From contig NZ_JBBCAT010000005.1 in assembly GCF_037203705.1 (NCBI RefSeq), positions 1 to 64,000 on the forward strand: a DNA stretch of 64,000 nucleotides. Reading direction: 5' to 3'. Below the pieces are notes generated by a model. That model was given only the letters and a program-made list of their open reading frames with translations. It searched no databases and was not told where the DNA came from. This DNA is from Prosthecomicrobium sp. N25. Its GTDB lineage: Bacteria; Pseudomonadota; Alphaproteobacteria; Rhizobiales; Ancalomicrobiaceae. A program made the position numbers and the translations under genes. Positions within the stretch are counted from its first letter, which is position 1. The number at the start of each line of letters is the position of its first letter. Shown piece after piece: positions 37,223-46,008 of this stretch.

Positions 37223-39022
37223 ATGCTGGACACCACACCCACGGGCCGCGCCGAGACCTTTCTCGCCCGCTTCGACGACGCCCTGCAGGCCGGCGACATC
37301 GACGCCGCCGTGGGGATGTTCGCCGACGAGTGCTACTGGCGCGACCTCGTCGCCTTCACCTGGAACATCAAGACGGTCGAGGGCCGCGACCAGGTGCGCG
37401 ACATGCTCGAGCACTGCCTCAAGTCGACCAAGCCGCGCGAGTGGCACGTGGCCGAGGGCACCGAGGCGACCGAGAACGGAGGCGTGCTGGAGGCCTGGAT
37501 CTCGTTCGAGACCGAGGTGGCGCGCGGCTACGGCCTGATCCGCATCCGCGACGGGCTGATCTGGACCCTGCTCACCACCATGGTGGAGCTCAAGGGCCAA
37601 GAGGAGAAGGCGGGATTCACCCGTCCGCTCGGGGCCAAGCACGGGGTGAACCCCGGCGCCAAGACCTGGAAGGAGGAGCGCGAGGAGGAGGCCCGGACGC
37701 TCGGCTTCACCAAGCAGCCCTACGTGCTCATCATCGGCGGCGGGCAGGGCGGCATCGCGCTCGGGGCGCGGCTCCGGCAGCTCGGCGTGCCGACCATCAT
37801 CGTGGAGAGGAACGAGCGGCCGGGCGACAGCTGGCGCAAGCGCTACAAGTCGCTCTGCCTGCACGACCCGGTCTGGTACGACCACCTGCCCTATATCGAC
37901 TTCCCGAAGAACTGGCCGGTCTTCTCCCCGAAGGACAAGATCGGCGACTGGCTCGAGTTCTACACGAAGGTGATGGAACTCAACTACTGGACCAAGACGA
38001 CGGCGAAATCCGCCAAGTGGGACGACAAGGCGAAGGAATGGACCGTCGTGGTCGACCGCGACGGGCAGGAGATCGTGCTGAAGCCGAAGCAGCTCGTCTT
38101 CGCGACCGGCATGTCGGGCAAGGCCAACATGCCCAAGTTCAAAGGCATGGAGCGGTTCAAGGGCGAGCAGCACCATTCCTCGCAGCATCCCGGGCCGGAC
38201 GGCTACAAGGGCAAGAAGGTCGTGGTGATCGGGTCGAACAACTCGGCGCACGACATCTGCGCGGCGCTCTACGAGGCGGGCGTGGACGTCACCATGGTGC
38301 AGCGGTCGTCGACCCATATCGTTCGGTCGGAACCGCTGATGGAGGTCGGCCTCGGCGACCTCTATTCGGAGCGGGCGGTGCAGTCCGGCATGACGACCGC
38401 GAAGGCGGACCTGATCTTCGCCTCGCTGCCCTACCGGATCCTGCATACGTTCCAGATCCCGGTCTACGAGAAGATCAAGGAGATGGACAAGGACTTCTAC
38501 GCGGCGCTGGAGAAGGCCGGATTCAAGCTCGACTGGGGCGCGGACGGGTCCGGGCTCTTCATGAAGTATCTCCGCCGCGGCTCCGGCTACTACATCGACA
38601 TCGGCGCCTCGCAGCTCATCATCGACGGCAAGATCAAGCTGGTCGGCGGCCAGGTCGAGGAGATCACCGAGAATGGGGTGAAGCTCGACAACGGCAGTGA
38701 GATCCCGGCCGACGTGATCGTCTACGCGACCGGATACGGGTCCATGAACGGCTGGGTCGCCGACCTGTGCGGGCAGGAGATGGCCGACAAGGTCGGCAAG
38801 GTCTGGGGGCTCGGGTCCGACACGCCGAAGGACCCGGGACCCTGGGAAGGCGAGCAGCGCAACATGTGGAAGCCGACCCAGCAGGAAGGGCTGTGGTTCC
38901 ACGGCGGCAACCTGCACCAGTCGCGCCACTACTCGCAGTTCCTGTCCCTGCAGCTCAAGGCGCGCATGGAGGGCATCCCGACGCCCGTCTATGCGCTGCA
39001 GCCCTCCTACCACAAGGGCTGA
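37223..39022 (+). CDS. NTF2-fused flavin-containing monooxygenase
   Basis: 599 aa starting at ATG 37223 after AGGAGGAAC. Residues 1-130 form an NTF2/SnoaL-like domain; the rest is a class B flavin monooxygenase: FAD site IIGGGQGGIALGARL, FMO signature FKGEQHHSSQHPG, NADPH site VVIGSNNSAHDICAAL and a C-terminal ATGYGS motif. Such proteins oxidise small carbonyls or heteroatoms, some as Baeyer-Villiger enzymes; the substrate is not known here. Pairing with an AcoR-like activator and a sigma-54 promoter points to induction by a small ketone, alcohol or similar compound. A strong hairpin follows at 39080. Confidence 0.9.
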   Translation: MLDTTPTGRAETFLARFDDALQAGDIDAAVGMFADECYWRDLVAFTWNIKTVEGRDQVRDMLEHCLKSTKPREWHVAEGTEATENGGVLEAWISFETEVARGYGLIRIRDGLIWTLLTTMVELKGQEEKAGFTRPLGAKHGVNPGAKTWKEEREEEARTLGFTKQPYVLIIGGGQGGIALGARLRQLGVPTIIVERNERPGDSWRKRYKSLCLHDPVWYDHLPYIDFPKNWPVFSPKDKIGDWLEFYTKVMELNYWTKTTAKSAKWDDKAKEWTVVVDRDGQEIVLKPKQLVFATGMSGKANMPKFKGMERFKGEQHHSSQHPGPDGYKGKKVVVIGSNNSAHDICAALYEAGVDVTMVQRSSTHIVRSEPLMEVGLGDLYSERAVQSGMTTAKADLIFASLPYRILHTFQIPVYEKIKEMDKDFYAALEKAGFKLDWGADGSGLFMKYLRRGSGYYIDIGASQLIIDGKIKLVGGQVEEITENGVKLDNGSEIPADVIVYATGYGSMNGWVADLCGQEMADKVGKVWGLGSDTPKDPGPWEGEQRNMWKPTQQEGLWFHGGNLHQSRHYSQFLSLQLKARMEGIPTPVYALQPSYHKG

Positions 39023-39079
39023 GCCTGCGGGCCTGAGAACGGGGCGGCGCGGGGGAGGGGCCCGTGACCGCCCCAGGGG

Positions 39080-39106
39080 AGCCCTCGCGCCGTTGGCGCG
39101 GGGGCT
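39080..39106 (+). terminator. Hairpin after the flavin monooxygenase
   Basis: 12-bp stem with one G.U pair (39080-39091 with 39095-39106) and a GTT loop, 58 nt past the stop and before modB. U-tract is poor. Confidence 0.55.
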
Positions 39107-39205
39107 TCGCGTGTTCCCGAAGCGACAGCCGGGCCGGGCTTCGGCTATGGTGGCCCCGGCCCGCCGGCAAGGGCCGGTTGCGGACACCGAGGGCGGAGTG
39201 ACGGA

Positions 39206-39907
39206 GTGGACTGGCTGCGGCTTTCTCCCCAGGAATGGGTGGCTGTCGGACTGTCGCTGCGCGTCGCCACCGTCGCCACCCTGGCGAGCCTGCCGTTCGG
39301 CCTCGCGGTCGCCCACCTGCTGGCGCGCGGGCGCTTCCGCGGGAAGACGCTCGTCGACGGGCTCGTGCACCTGCCGCTGGTTCTGCCGCCGGTAGTGACC
39401 GGCTACGCGCTCCTGCTCCTCTTCGGCCGGCGCGGGCCGGTCGGGTCCTTCCTGGCGGAGCAGTTCGGCATCGTCCTGTCGTTTCGGTGGACCGGCGCGG
39501 CGCTCGCCTGCGCGGTGATGGGCTTTCCGCTGATGGTGCGCAGCATGCGGCTGGCGCTGGAGGCGATCGACGGGCGGGTGGAGGAGGCGGCGCGCACGCT
39601 CGGCGCCTCGCCGGCCTTCGTCTTTGCGACCGTGACGGTTCCGCTTGCCCTGCCGGGGATCCTGGCCGGCGCCGTGCTGGCCTTCGCCAAGGCGCTCGGC
39701 GAGTTCGGGGCGACGATCACCTTCGTCTCCAACATCCCCGGAGAGACGCAGACCATCCCGGCGGCCATCTACACCTACACGCAGGCCCCGGACGGCGAAC
39801 TCGGGGCGCTGCGGCTCTCCGCCATCGCGGTGGTGATCTCGCTCGGCGCCCTGGTCGCGTCGGAGGCGATCGCCCGGCGGGCGGGCCGGTCCGGGAGGGG
39901 TACATGA
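39206..39907 (+). CDS. modB: Molybdate ABC transporter permease
   Basis: 233 aa, five membrane segments. LPLVLPPVVTGYALLLLFGRRGPVG and EAARTLGASPAFVFATVTVPLALPGI (EAA loop), then FAKALGEFGATITFVSNIPGETQTIP, all diagnostic of ModB. GTG start at 39206. Overlaps modC by 4 nt (ATGA). No modA lies upstream; the gene before is the monooxygenase, separated by a hairpin. Confidence 0.92.
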   Translation: MDWLRLSPQEWVAVGLSLRVATVATLASLPFGLAVAHLLARGRFRGKTLVDGLVHLPLVLPPVVTGYALLLLFGRRGPVGSFLAEQFGIVLSFRWTGAALACAVMGFPLMVRSMRLALEAIDGRVEEAARTLGASPAFVFATVTVPLALPGILAGAVLAFAKALGEFGATITFVSNIPGETQTIPAAIYTYTQAPDGELGALRLSAIAVVISLGALVASEAIARRAGRSGRGT

Positions 39908-41022
39908 TCGGCTTCGCCTGCCGGCTCGCCCGGCCCGACTTCCTGTTCGACGTCGCCTTCGAGGGCGGGGAGGGGGTGACGGCGCTGTTCGGGCCCTCGG
40001 GTTGCGGCAAGACGACCGCGATCCGGCTGATCGCGGGGCTGGAGAGACCCGACCGCGGGCGGATCGCCGTCGACGACAGGGTGCTCGTCGACACGCAGGC
40101 CGGGACCGAGGTGCCGGCGCACCGGCGGCGCATCGGGCTCGTCTTCCAGGACGCCCAGCTCTTCCCCCATCTGTCGGTGCGCCGGAACCTGACCTACGGG
40201 CGCTGGTTCACGCCGGCCGCCGAGCGCCGGATCGGCCTGGACCCGGTGGTGGAGGTGCTCGGCATCGGCCACCTGCTCGACCGGCGGCCCGCGACCCTGT
40301 CGGGCGGCGAAAGGCAGAGGGTGGCGATCGGGCGCGCGCTCGTCGCCTCGCCGAGGCTCCTCCTCATGGACGAGCCGCTGGCGTCGCTGGACGCGGCGCG
40401 CAAGACGGAGATCATGCCCTTCATCGAGCGGCTTCGGGACGAGTTCCGGATCCCGATCGTGTATGTCAGCCACGCCGTCGAGGAGGTGGCGCGGCTCGCC
40501 GATCGGGTCGTGCGGCTCGAGCACGGGCGCGTGGCGGCGACAGGGACGCCCACCGAGGTGCTGGCGCCGAACGGGCTCGCCAGCGCGACGGAGCGATTCG
40601 AGGCCGTGTCGGTGCTGAAGGCCCGCGTGCGGGCCGTGATGGCCGGCTACGGGGTGACGGTCCTCTCCCATCCGGCCGGCGACATCGTCGTGCCCGGGAT
40701 CCTCAGCGTGAGCCAAGGGGAGGTCCGCGTCGCCGTCAGGGCGACGAACGTCACCCTGGCGGTCGGCACACCCGGCAACCTCAGCATCCGGACGTCGCTC
40801 GCCGGCAGGGTCTCGGCGGTCGAGCGGGGCGCGGGGCCGCTGGCGCTCACCACGATCGCGCTGACCGGCGGCGACAGCCTCAAGTGCTACTCCACGCGGC
40901 TCGCCGTCGACAGCCTGGGGCTCGACGTCGGCGACGCGGTGCTCGCGCTCATCAAGTCGGTGTCGATCGACGAGCGCGGCGTGCCGGGGCTCGGCGGCGC
41001 GGCCGGTCCGTCAGTGGGGTAG
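39904..41022 (+). CDS. modC: Molybdate ABC transporter ATPase
   Basis: 372 aa. Walker A FGPSGCGKTT (30-38), LSGGERQRVAIGRAL signature, LLLMDEPLASLD Walker B, YVSHAVEEVARLADRV. The C-terminal 90 residues are a TOBE/MOP domain (ARVRAVMAGYG...LAVGTPGNLSIRTSLAGRV...LIKSVSID) for molybdate sensing, which separates ModC from other ATPases. Coupled to modB by ATGA overlap. The last 12 nt overlap a small gene on the other strand. Confidence 0.93.
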   Translation: MIGFACRLARPDFLFDVAFEGGEGVTALFGPSGCGKTTAIRLIAGLERPDRGRIAVDDRVLVDTQAGTEVPAHRRRIGLVFQDAQLFPHLSVRRNLTYGRWFTPAAERRIGLDPVVEVLGIGHLLDRRPATLSGGERQRVAIGRALVASPRLLLMDEPLASLDAARKTEIMPFIERLRDEFRIPIVYVSHAVEEVARLADRVVRLEHGRVAATGTPTEVLAPNGLASATERFEAVSVLKARVRAVMAGYGVTVLSHPAGDIVVPGILSVSQGEVRVAVRATNVTLAVGTPGNLSIRTSLAGRVSAVERGAGPLALTTIALTGGDSLKCYSTRLAVDSLGLDVGDAVLALIKSVSIDERGVPGLGGAAGPSVG

Positions 41023-41199
41023 GGGCGCCAGGCGCTCCTCCGGCACGACCCGCTCGAACTGCTCGGCCTCCGAGCGGACGCGATAGAACGCGACCGTCCC
41101 GTCGACCGGCAAGGGGCGGATGATCTCGGCGCTGCTGCCGCGCTCCCAGGGCGAGGCCGGCCTGTAGAGCACGCGCTCTCCGGCCTTGAACTTGTGCAT
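41011..41199 (-). CDS. Small conserved-looking hypothetical protein
   Basis: 62 aa: MHKFKAGERVLYRPASPWER, FYRVRSEAEQFERVVPEERLAPL. Reads as a compact SH3/KOW-like beta domain (KFKAGERVLY...YRVRSE) similar to small proteins widespread in Hyphomicrobiales, as far as I recall; function unknown. ATG 41199 is preceded by AGAGGACTAGCC. Convergent with modC, overlapping its end by 12 nt. Confidence 0.6.
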   Translation of the reverse strand: MHKFKAGERVLYRPASPWERGSSAEIIRPLPVDGTVAFYRVRSEAEQFERVVPEERLAPLPH

Positions 41200-41555
41200 G
41201 GCTAGTCCTCTGGATCAGGCGTTACCGGGTCACCGGCGCCTCCCAACGGCTTCGCCCGAGCCTTGTTCCCGATGCCCCCAGGGCCGCGCCCGCATGACGG
41301 TTGCAGATCCGGACGATGCCAGCGGACTGGGCATTTTTTTCGAAGGGTTCGTACGAGAGGGTACAGATACTGGACCGGCATGTCATATTCGGCTGCAATC
41401 TATTTTGGGATGTTGAATATACATCTACCGCATCGGCGTGGGACGTCACGGTCGTTCGCTCAAGGGTGAGCCAATTCTTGGACCTCTGCCCGGGTGTTGG
41501 TTCGAGCAGGTATCGGCAGAGTTCGCCGCGGTCTCCGGAATCGAAAGAACCACGA
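41200..41555. other. Gene-free region upstream of the Crp/Fnr gene
   Basis: 356 nt, with an AT-rich patch at about 41330-41430 that should hold promoters; a loose dyad GATGT-N7-ACATC lies near 41410. No coding signal accepted; the in-frame extension of the regulator into this part lacks family sequence. Confidence 0.45.
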
Positions 41556-42314
41556 ATGGACAAAGTCCTCAGTCCATCCTTGCGCAACCGGCTCGTGGCG
41601 ACCTTGCCACCGGAAGATCGTGCCGCTCTCTTGCAGCTGCTCACGCCGTTCGAGCTTTCGCTACGAGAGCCTATCGAGGATTCGGGCGTTCCGTTCCCTT
41701 TCGTCGTCTTCCCGGAGAGCGGGCTCATCTCGGTGGTGGCGGTCAACAGCGCCGGGGAGGTCATCGAGGCGGGTCTGGTCGGTGCCGAAGGGATGACCGG
41801 GGTGTCGCTCCTGCACGGGGTCAATTCCTCGCCGAACCGCACCTACGTGCAGATCGCCGGGCACGGATACCGGATCCGCGCCGACGTGCTGTCCCGGATG
41901 CTTCAGGAGCGACCGGCCATGCGGGCGCACTTCCTGCGCTACGCCCAGGCCTTCATGATCCAGGTCGCCCATACGGCGCTCGCCAACGGGCGGCACACGC
42001 TGGACGAACGGCTCGCGCGCTGGCTGCTGATGTGCCACGACCGGATGGTGGACGACGACATCCCGCTGACCCACGAGTTCCTGTCCGTGATGCTCGGGGT
42101 CCGGCGCCCGGGGGTGACCACGGCCCTGCACCTGCTCGAGGGGTCGAAGATCGTCCGCGCCCGGCGGAGCCACATCATCGTGCTGGACCGCACGAAGCTC
42201 GAGGACTCGGCCGGCCACAGCTACGGCGTGCCCGAGATGGAGTACCAGCGCCTCATGGGGACCCCGCCGCAGCTGCGGGCGGTTCTCGAGACCGGTCGCG
42301 TGGCGATCGTCTGA
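41556..42314 (+). CDS. Crp/Fnr-family regulator
   Basis: 252 aa from ATG 41556. Cyclic-nucleotide-binding-like beta barrel (VFPESGLISVVAVNSAGEVIEAGLVGAEGMTGVSLLHG) followed by a dimer helix and a Crp-type HTH (LTHEFLSVMLGVRRPGVTTALHLLE). No N-terminal cysteine set, so not an oxygen-sensing FNR with an Fe-S cluster. This type, with the GAEGMTG loop and C-terminal EYQRLMG, is abundant in rhizobia; signals are mostly unknown. Confidence 0.87.
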   Translation: MDKVLSPSLRNRLVATLPPEDRAALLQLLTPFELSLREPIEDSGVPFPFVVFPESGLISVVAVNSAGEVIEAGLVGAEGMTGVSLLHGVNSSPNRTYVQIAGHGYRIRADVLSRMLQERPAMRAHFLRYAQAFMIQVAHTALANGRHTLDERLARWLLMCHDRMVDDDIPLTHEFLSVMLGVRRPGVTTALHLLEGSKIVRARRSHIIVLDRTKLEDSAGHSYGVPEMEYQRLMGTPPQLRAVLETGRVAIV

Positions 42315-42342
42315 ACGGTCGCGCGGCGAGCGGCTGAACGGC

Positions 42343-43086
42343 TCAGATCTCCAGGAGTGCATAAGGCCTGCCGGTCGGCTTGGGGATCGCCCAGGCCACG
42401 TTGTAGACCGGGCAGCCTCGCGGCGTGCGGCCCTCGTAGCTGCCCCGGTGGGCATGGCCGTGCACGATCGCGTCGACCTCGAAGCGGTCGATCGTCTCGG
42501 CGAGGCGGGAGGAGCCCAGGAAGGGGTAGATCTCGCGCGGCTCGCCCTCGACCGTCTCGGGGACGGGCGCATAGTGGAGCACGACCAGGGACCGCCCGGT
42601 CTTCACCGTCCGCATAGCGTTCTCGAGCTGCATCGCCTCGGCGATCGATTCCGACACGAACGTCTTGATGGCGGGCTCCCCGAAGGCGCCCAGCATGCGC
42701 GCGCCGAAGCCGCCCGGAAACCCCTTCACCCCGACGAAGCCGACGCCGTTCACCTCGCAGCTCGACCCGTCGAGGAGCTTCAGGCCGGCGTTGCACAGGA
42801 TGTGCTTCACCTCATCGACCTTGCCGCACTCGTAGTCGTGGTTGCCCAGCACCCCGATCAGCGGCAGGGACGCGGCCCTGAGCTGCTCGGCCAGCAGTTC
42901 GGCCTCCTTCGGGGAGCCGGTGTCGGTGAGGTCGCCGGCCAGGACGAGCACGTCCGCCGACTGGGCGATCTCGGCAAACAGCGCCCGCAGGGGGCCGGGA
43001 TCCTGTCCCTCCCTGACATGGATGTCGCCGAGCGCGGCCACCCTCAGGGGCGCGCCGTCCAGGCCGTTGCCGTTCGCCTCAGCCAT
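42343..43086 (-). CDS. Calcineurin-like metallophosphoesterase
   Basis: 247 aa. Full metal-site set: GDIHVREG (D-x-H), LAGDLTD, LGNHDYECG, HYAPV and HGHAHRGSYEG. ATG 43086 overlaps the upstream nucleotidyltransferase stop by 8 nt; an in-frame start at 43146 lies inside that gene. Substrate unknown; coupling to a nucleotidyltransferase suggests the pair acts on the same phosphorylated or nucleotidylated target. Confidence 0.85.
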   Translation of the reverse strand: MAEANGNGLDGAPLRVAALGDIHVREGQDPGPLRALFAEIAQSADVLVLAGDLTDTGSPKEAELLAEQLRAASLPLIGVLGNHDYECGKVDEVKHILCNAGLKLLDGSSCEVNGVGFVGVKGFPGGFGARMLGAFGEPAIKTFVSESIAEAMQLENAMRTVKTGRSLVVLHYAPVPETVEGEPREIYPFLGSSRLAETIDRFEVDAIVHGHAHRGSYEGRTPRGCPVYNVAWAIPKPTGRPYALLEI

Positions 43087-43858
43087 TGCGCCATTCTCCC
43101 TCGCCCCCGACGTCGGCAAAGCCCCATTCCTCGACCGCGACGGCATAGTCGATGCGGCTCAGCATGCGGCCCCGGCAGACCTTCATCTCCGGCGGGGGCA
43201 GGTTGCGCTGGTGGCTCAGCCGGTCGATCAGCTCCGACATCAGCCAGGCCGGGACCTTGTTGCGCTCCGTGGGGTAGATCCAGCGGAAGTTGAGGAGGTG
43301 GATCAGGAGCACCTCCCAGTGCAGTTCCATGTAGTTGAGCAGCCGGTGCCAGTCGATCGCGTCGGACTGCTTCAGGATCACGTGAACCACGTCTGCGCCG
43401 TCGTAGCGGTGGCGGAGCTGGATGAAGGCCTTCGACCAGATCAGCTCGGTCGGGCCGACGATGCGCACGACGGAGCCGAACAGCTCGATCTGGCGGGCGT
43501 CCTCGAACCATTGCTCGTTGACCGGCATGGTGCCGTTGGAGGAGGCGAAGATCACGTCGAAGAAGTGCTCGCCCTTGTAGACCTTGCCGAGCCAGCGCTC
43601 GTCCTCGATCTCCACGGGATAGCCGAGGCTCTGGAAGTGGCTGAGGATGCGCGGATAGTCGCCGGCCTTGCAGAAGACGTCGAGGTCCTTGGTCGGCCGG
43701 CTGATCCCCGTGTAGGCGCTGACCGCGTAGGTGCCTGCGAGCAGGAAGGGGTGGCCGAGACGGGTGAGCTCGGCGAGCGCCTCCGCATAGAAGCTCTCCG
43801 CCTCCGGGCTGACGGGGTGGGGGGCGGCGGCGGCCTCGATGAGGGTCACGTCGGTCAC
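43079..43858 (-). CDS. Nucleotidyltransferase-fold protein
   Basis: 259 aa from GTG 43858, with AGGA 8 nt upstream. FLLAGTYAVSAYTGISRPTKDLDVFCK carries the GxxA...R-x-TKD-x-D pattern of the minimal nucleotidyltransferase superfamily (NTP_transf/AbiEii-like), with a further acidic residue at HFFDVIF. The C-terminal half (IDWHRLLNYMELHWEVLL) is helical. Not a toxin pair by context, since the partner is a phosphoesterase. The frame is open far upstream, but that is the complement of the ligase gene. Confidence 0.7.
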   Translation of the reverse strand: MTDVTLIEAAAAPHPVSPEAESFYAEALAELTRLGHPFLLAGTYAVSAYTGISRPTKDLDVFCKAGDYPRILSHFQSLGYPVEIEDERWLGKVYKGEHFFDVIFASSNGTMPVNEQWFEDARQIELFGSVVRIVGPTELIWSKAFIQLRHRYDGADVVHVILKQSDAIDWHRLLNYMELHWEVLLIHLLNFRWIYPTERNKVPAWLMSELIDRLSHQRNLPPPEMKVCRGRMLSRIDYAVAVEEWGFADVGGEGEWRNG

Positions 43859-44008
43859 GTCGGAGGGTCCTGGCTCGGCTCGGCGCACGGGCGCGCGCCG
43901 GAGAAGGGGTTTCCCAACAAGCGGCGCGGCTTGTGAAAGTTCCCCGTCGGGCTCCCGGCGGAACCGGCCGGGAGGGCCGCGGTTGTCGGTGCGAAGAGAG
44001 GTGCGCGG

Positions 44009-45088
44009 ATGGCCCGCGTACCGTCCGGCGACAGCCAGAGGCGCCCCTTGCAGACTTTGCTCACCGCCGAATTCGCACCGATGGAGGCCAGGCTGGTCGA
44101 CGGCCTGCCGGAGGGCGACGGCTGGCGCTTCGAGCCGAAGTGGGACGGGTTCCGCTGCCTGGCCTTCAAGGACGGCGACACGGTGGAACTCCTCGGCAAG
44201 TCCGGCAAGCCGCTCGGCCGCTACTTCCCCGAAATCGTCGAGGCCTGCCGGCGGGTGCGGCCTGACCGCTTCGTGCTCGACGGGGAGCTGATCGTGCCGG
44301 CGGGGGAGACGCTCTCCTTCGAGGCGCTCGAGGCGCGGCTGCACCCGGCGGCGAGCCGGGTGGCCCGGCTTTCCCGCGAGACGCCGGCGCGGATGATGCT
44401 GTTCGACTGCCTGATGATGGACGGGACGCCGACGGTGGCCGACGCCTACACGAGCCGGAGGGCCGCGCTCGACCGGCTGGTCGCCGCTTTCGCGGGCGAG
44501 CCGGCATTCGCGGTCTCGCCCTATACCGAGGACCGGCCCACCGCCGCGCGCTGGCTCGCCGGGGTGGGCGGGGCGCTGGACGGCGTGGTGGCCAAGCGGC
44601 TCGACGAACCCTACCGGCCCGGCGAGCGGGCGATGGTCAAGGTCAAGCGGCACCGGAGCGCCGACTGCGTGGTGGGCGGCTTCCGCTACGAGGCGGGAAC
44701 CCGGCAGGTCGGCTCGCTGCTCCTCGGCCTCTATGACGCCGAGGGCCGGCTCGACCACGTCGGCTTCACCTCCGGCATCCTCGACAAGGACAAGCCGGCG
44801 CTGACGGCGCGGCTGGAGGCGCTGGTCGGGCCGCCCGGCTTCGACGGGCGCGCGCCCGGAGGACCGAGCCGCTGGAACGTCGGCAAGGACACGCGCTGGG
44901 AGCCGCTGAGGCCGGAGATCGTGGTGGAGGTCCGCTACGACCACGTGACCGCCGGCCGGTTCCGGCACGGGACGCGGCTCCTCCGGTTCCGGCCCGACAA
45001 GGCGCCACGCGATTGCGGCTTCGACCAGATCGGCCGCGAGCCGATGCCGGCCGAGGTGCTGGCAGGGGTCACGGGAGGGGCGGGATGA
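44009..45088 (+). CDS. ATP-dependent DNA ligase (LigD ligase type)
   Basis: 359 aa. Adenylation Lys44 in PKWDGFRC, LDGELIVP, MLFDCLMMDG, GVVAKRLDEPYRPGERAMVKVK, then an OB-fold with CVVGGFRYEAGT and RPEIVVEVRYDHVT. This is the ligase part of bacterial LigD/LigC end-joining enzymes, without fused nuclease or polymerase domains. Coupled to the polymerase gene by an ATGA overlap. Start ATG at 44009 is uncertain; 44081 (MEARLVDG) is a possible shorter start. No ku gene in the window. Confidence 0.88.
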   Translation: MARVPSGDSQRRPLQTLLTAEFAPMEARLVDGLPEGDGWRFEPKWDGFRCLAFKDGDTVELLGKSGKPLGRYFPEIVEACRRVRPDRFVLDGELIVPAGETLSFEALEARLHPAASRVARLSRETPARMMLFDCLMMDGTPTVADAYTSRRAALDRLVAAFAGEPAFAVSPYTEDRPTAARWLAGVGGALDGVVAKRLDEPYRPGERAMVKVKRHRSADCVVGGFRYEAGTRQVGSLLLGLYDAEGRLDHVGFTSGILDKDKPALTARLEALVGPPGFDGRAPGGPSRWNVGKDTRWEPLRPEIVVEVRYDHVTAGRFRHGTRLLRFRPDKAPRDCGFDQIGREPMPAEVLAGVTGGAG

Positions 45089-45954
45089 GCGGGACGGCGA
45101 TCGACTTCGAGGGCGTCCGTCTGACGAGCCCTGACAAGGTGCTCTATCCCGAACAGGGCGTCACCAAACTCGCGCTCGCGGAATACTACCGCGCCGTCGC
45201 GCCCGCGATGCTGCCCCATGTAGCCGACCGGCCGATCACGCTGGTGCGCTGCCCCGCCGGACAGGAAAAGACCTGCTTCTACCAGCGCCACGCCGGTTCG
45301 GGCGTTTCCGACAGCCTCGGCCAGGTGGTGGTCCCGGGGTTCGAGGAGCCCTACCTCTATCTCCGCGACGCGGCGGGTCTCTTCGCGCTCGTGCAGATGG
45401 GCGTCCTGGAGATCCATCCTTGGGGGGCCCGGCGCGACCGGCCGGACCGGCCCGACCGGGTCGTCTTCGACTTCGATCCGGGTGAGGGGGTGACGTTCGC
45501 CGACGTGGTGGCGGCGGCGCTCGACATGCGGGCGCGGCTCGGGAGGCTGGGGCTCGTCGGGGTGTGCAAGACATCGGGGGGCAAGGGACTGCACCTCGTG
45601 GTGCCGATCGAGCGGCGGCACGACTATCCGGAGGTGAAGGCCTTCGCCAAGGCGGTTTCCGAGCAGGCCGCCCGCGAGATGCCCGAGCGCTACCTGACGC
45701 GGATCTCCAAGGCCGAGCGCGTCGGGCGCATCCTCATCGACTACCTCCGGAACGATCCGACCTCGACCGCGATCGCACCCTATTCGACACGGGCTCGCCC
45801 CAAGGCGACCGTGTCGACGCCGCTCGACTGGAGCGAGGTGACGCCGGGGCTCGACCCGGCGTGCTTCACGATCGAAACCGTGCCGATACGGCTCCAAGGC
45901 CTGGGCGACCCCTGGGCGTCGGTCGGCGACATCCGGCAGAGGCTGCCGCGCTAG
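45085..45954 (+). CDS. LigD-type primase-polymerase domain protein
   Basis: 289 aa archaeo-eukaryotic primase fold. LTSPDKVLYPEQGVTKLALAEYY is the LigD-Pol N-terminal mark, DRVVFDFDPGEGVTF the catalytic Asp pair, and CKTSGGKGLHLVVPI and IAPYSTRARPKATVSTPLDW conserved blocks. Fills ends during non-homologous end joining. The ATG at 45085 lies inside the ligase stop. Together the two genes form a LigD split in the reverse order of the usual Pol-ligase fusion. Confidence 0.9.
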   Translation: MSGTAIDFEGVRLTSPDKVLYPEQGVTKLALAEYYRAVAPAMLPHVADRPITLVRCPAGQEKTCFYQRHAGSGVSDSLGQVVVPGFEEPYLYLRDAAGLFALVQMGVLEIHPWGARRDRPDRPDRVVFDFDPGEGVTFADVVAAALDMRARLGRLGLVGVCKTSGGKGLHLVVPIERRHDYPEVKAFAKAVSEQAAREMPERYLTRISKAERVGRILIDYLRNDPTSTAIAPYSTRARPKATVSTPLDWSEVTPGLDPACFTIETVPIRLQGLGDPWASVGDIRQRLPR

Positions 45955-46008
45955 CGGCAGGGCGACGGGCCGAGGGGCGGGTGCTCCGACGGCAACGGGA
46001 GGCGGCGC

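Noticed and set aside
42448-43293. Plus-strand frame opposite the phosphoesterase
   Set aside because: Opposite strand has complete metallophosphoesterase motifs; this frame has none.
43859-44968. N-terminal extension of the nucleotidyltransferase
   Set aside because: Complement of the DNA ligase; the GTG at 43858 has a ribosome site and gives a compact protein.
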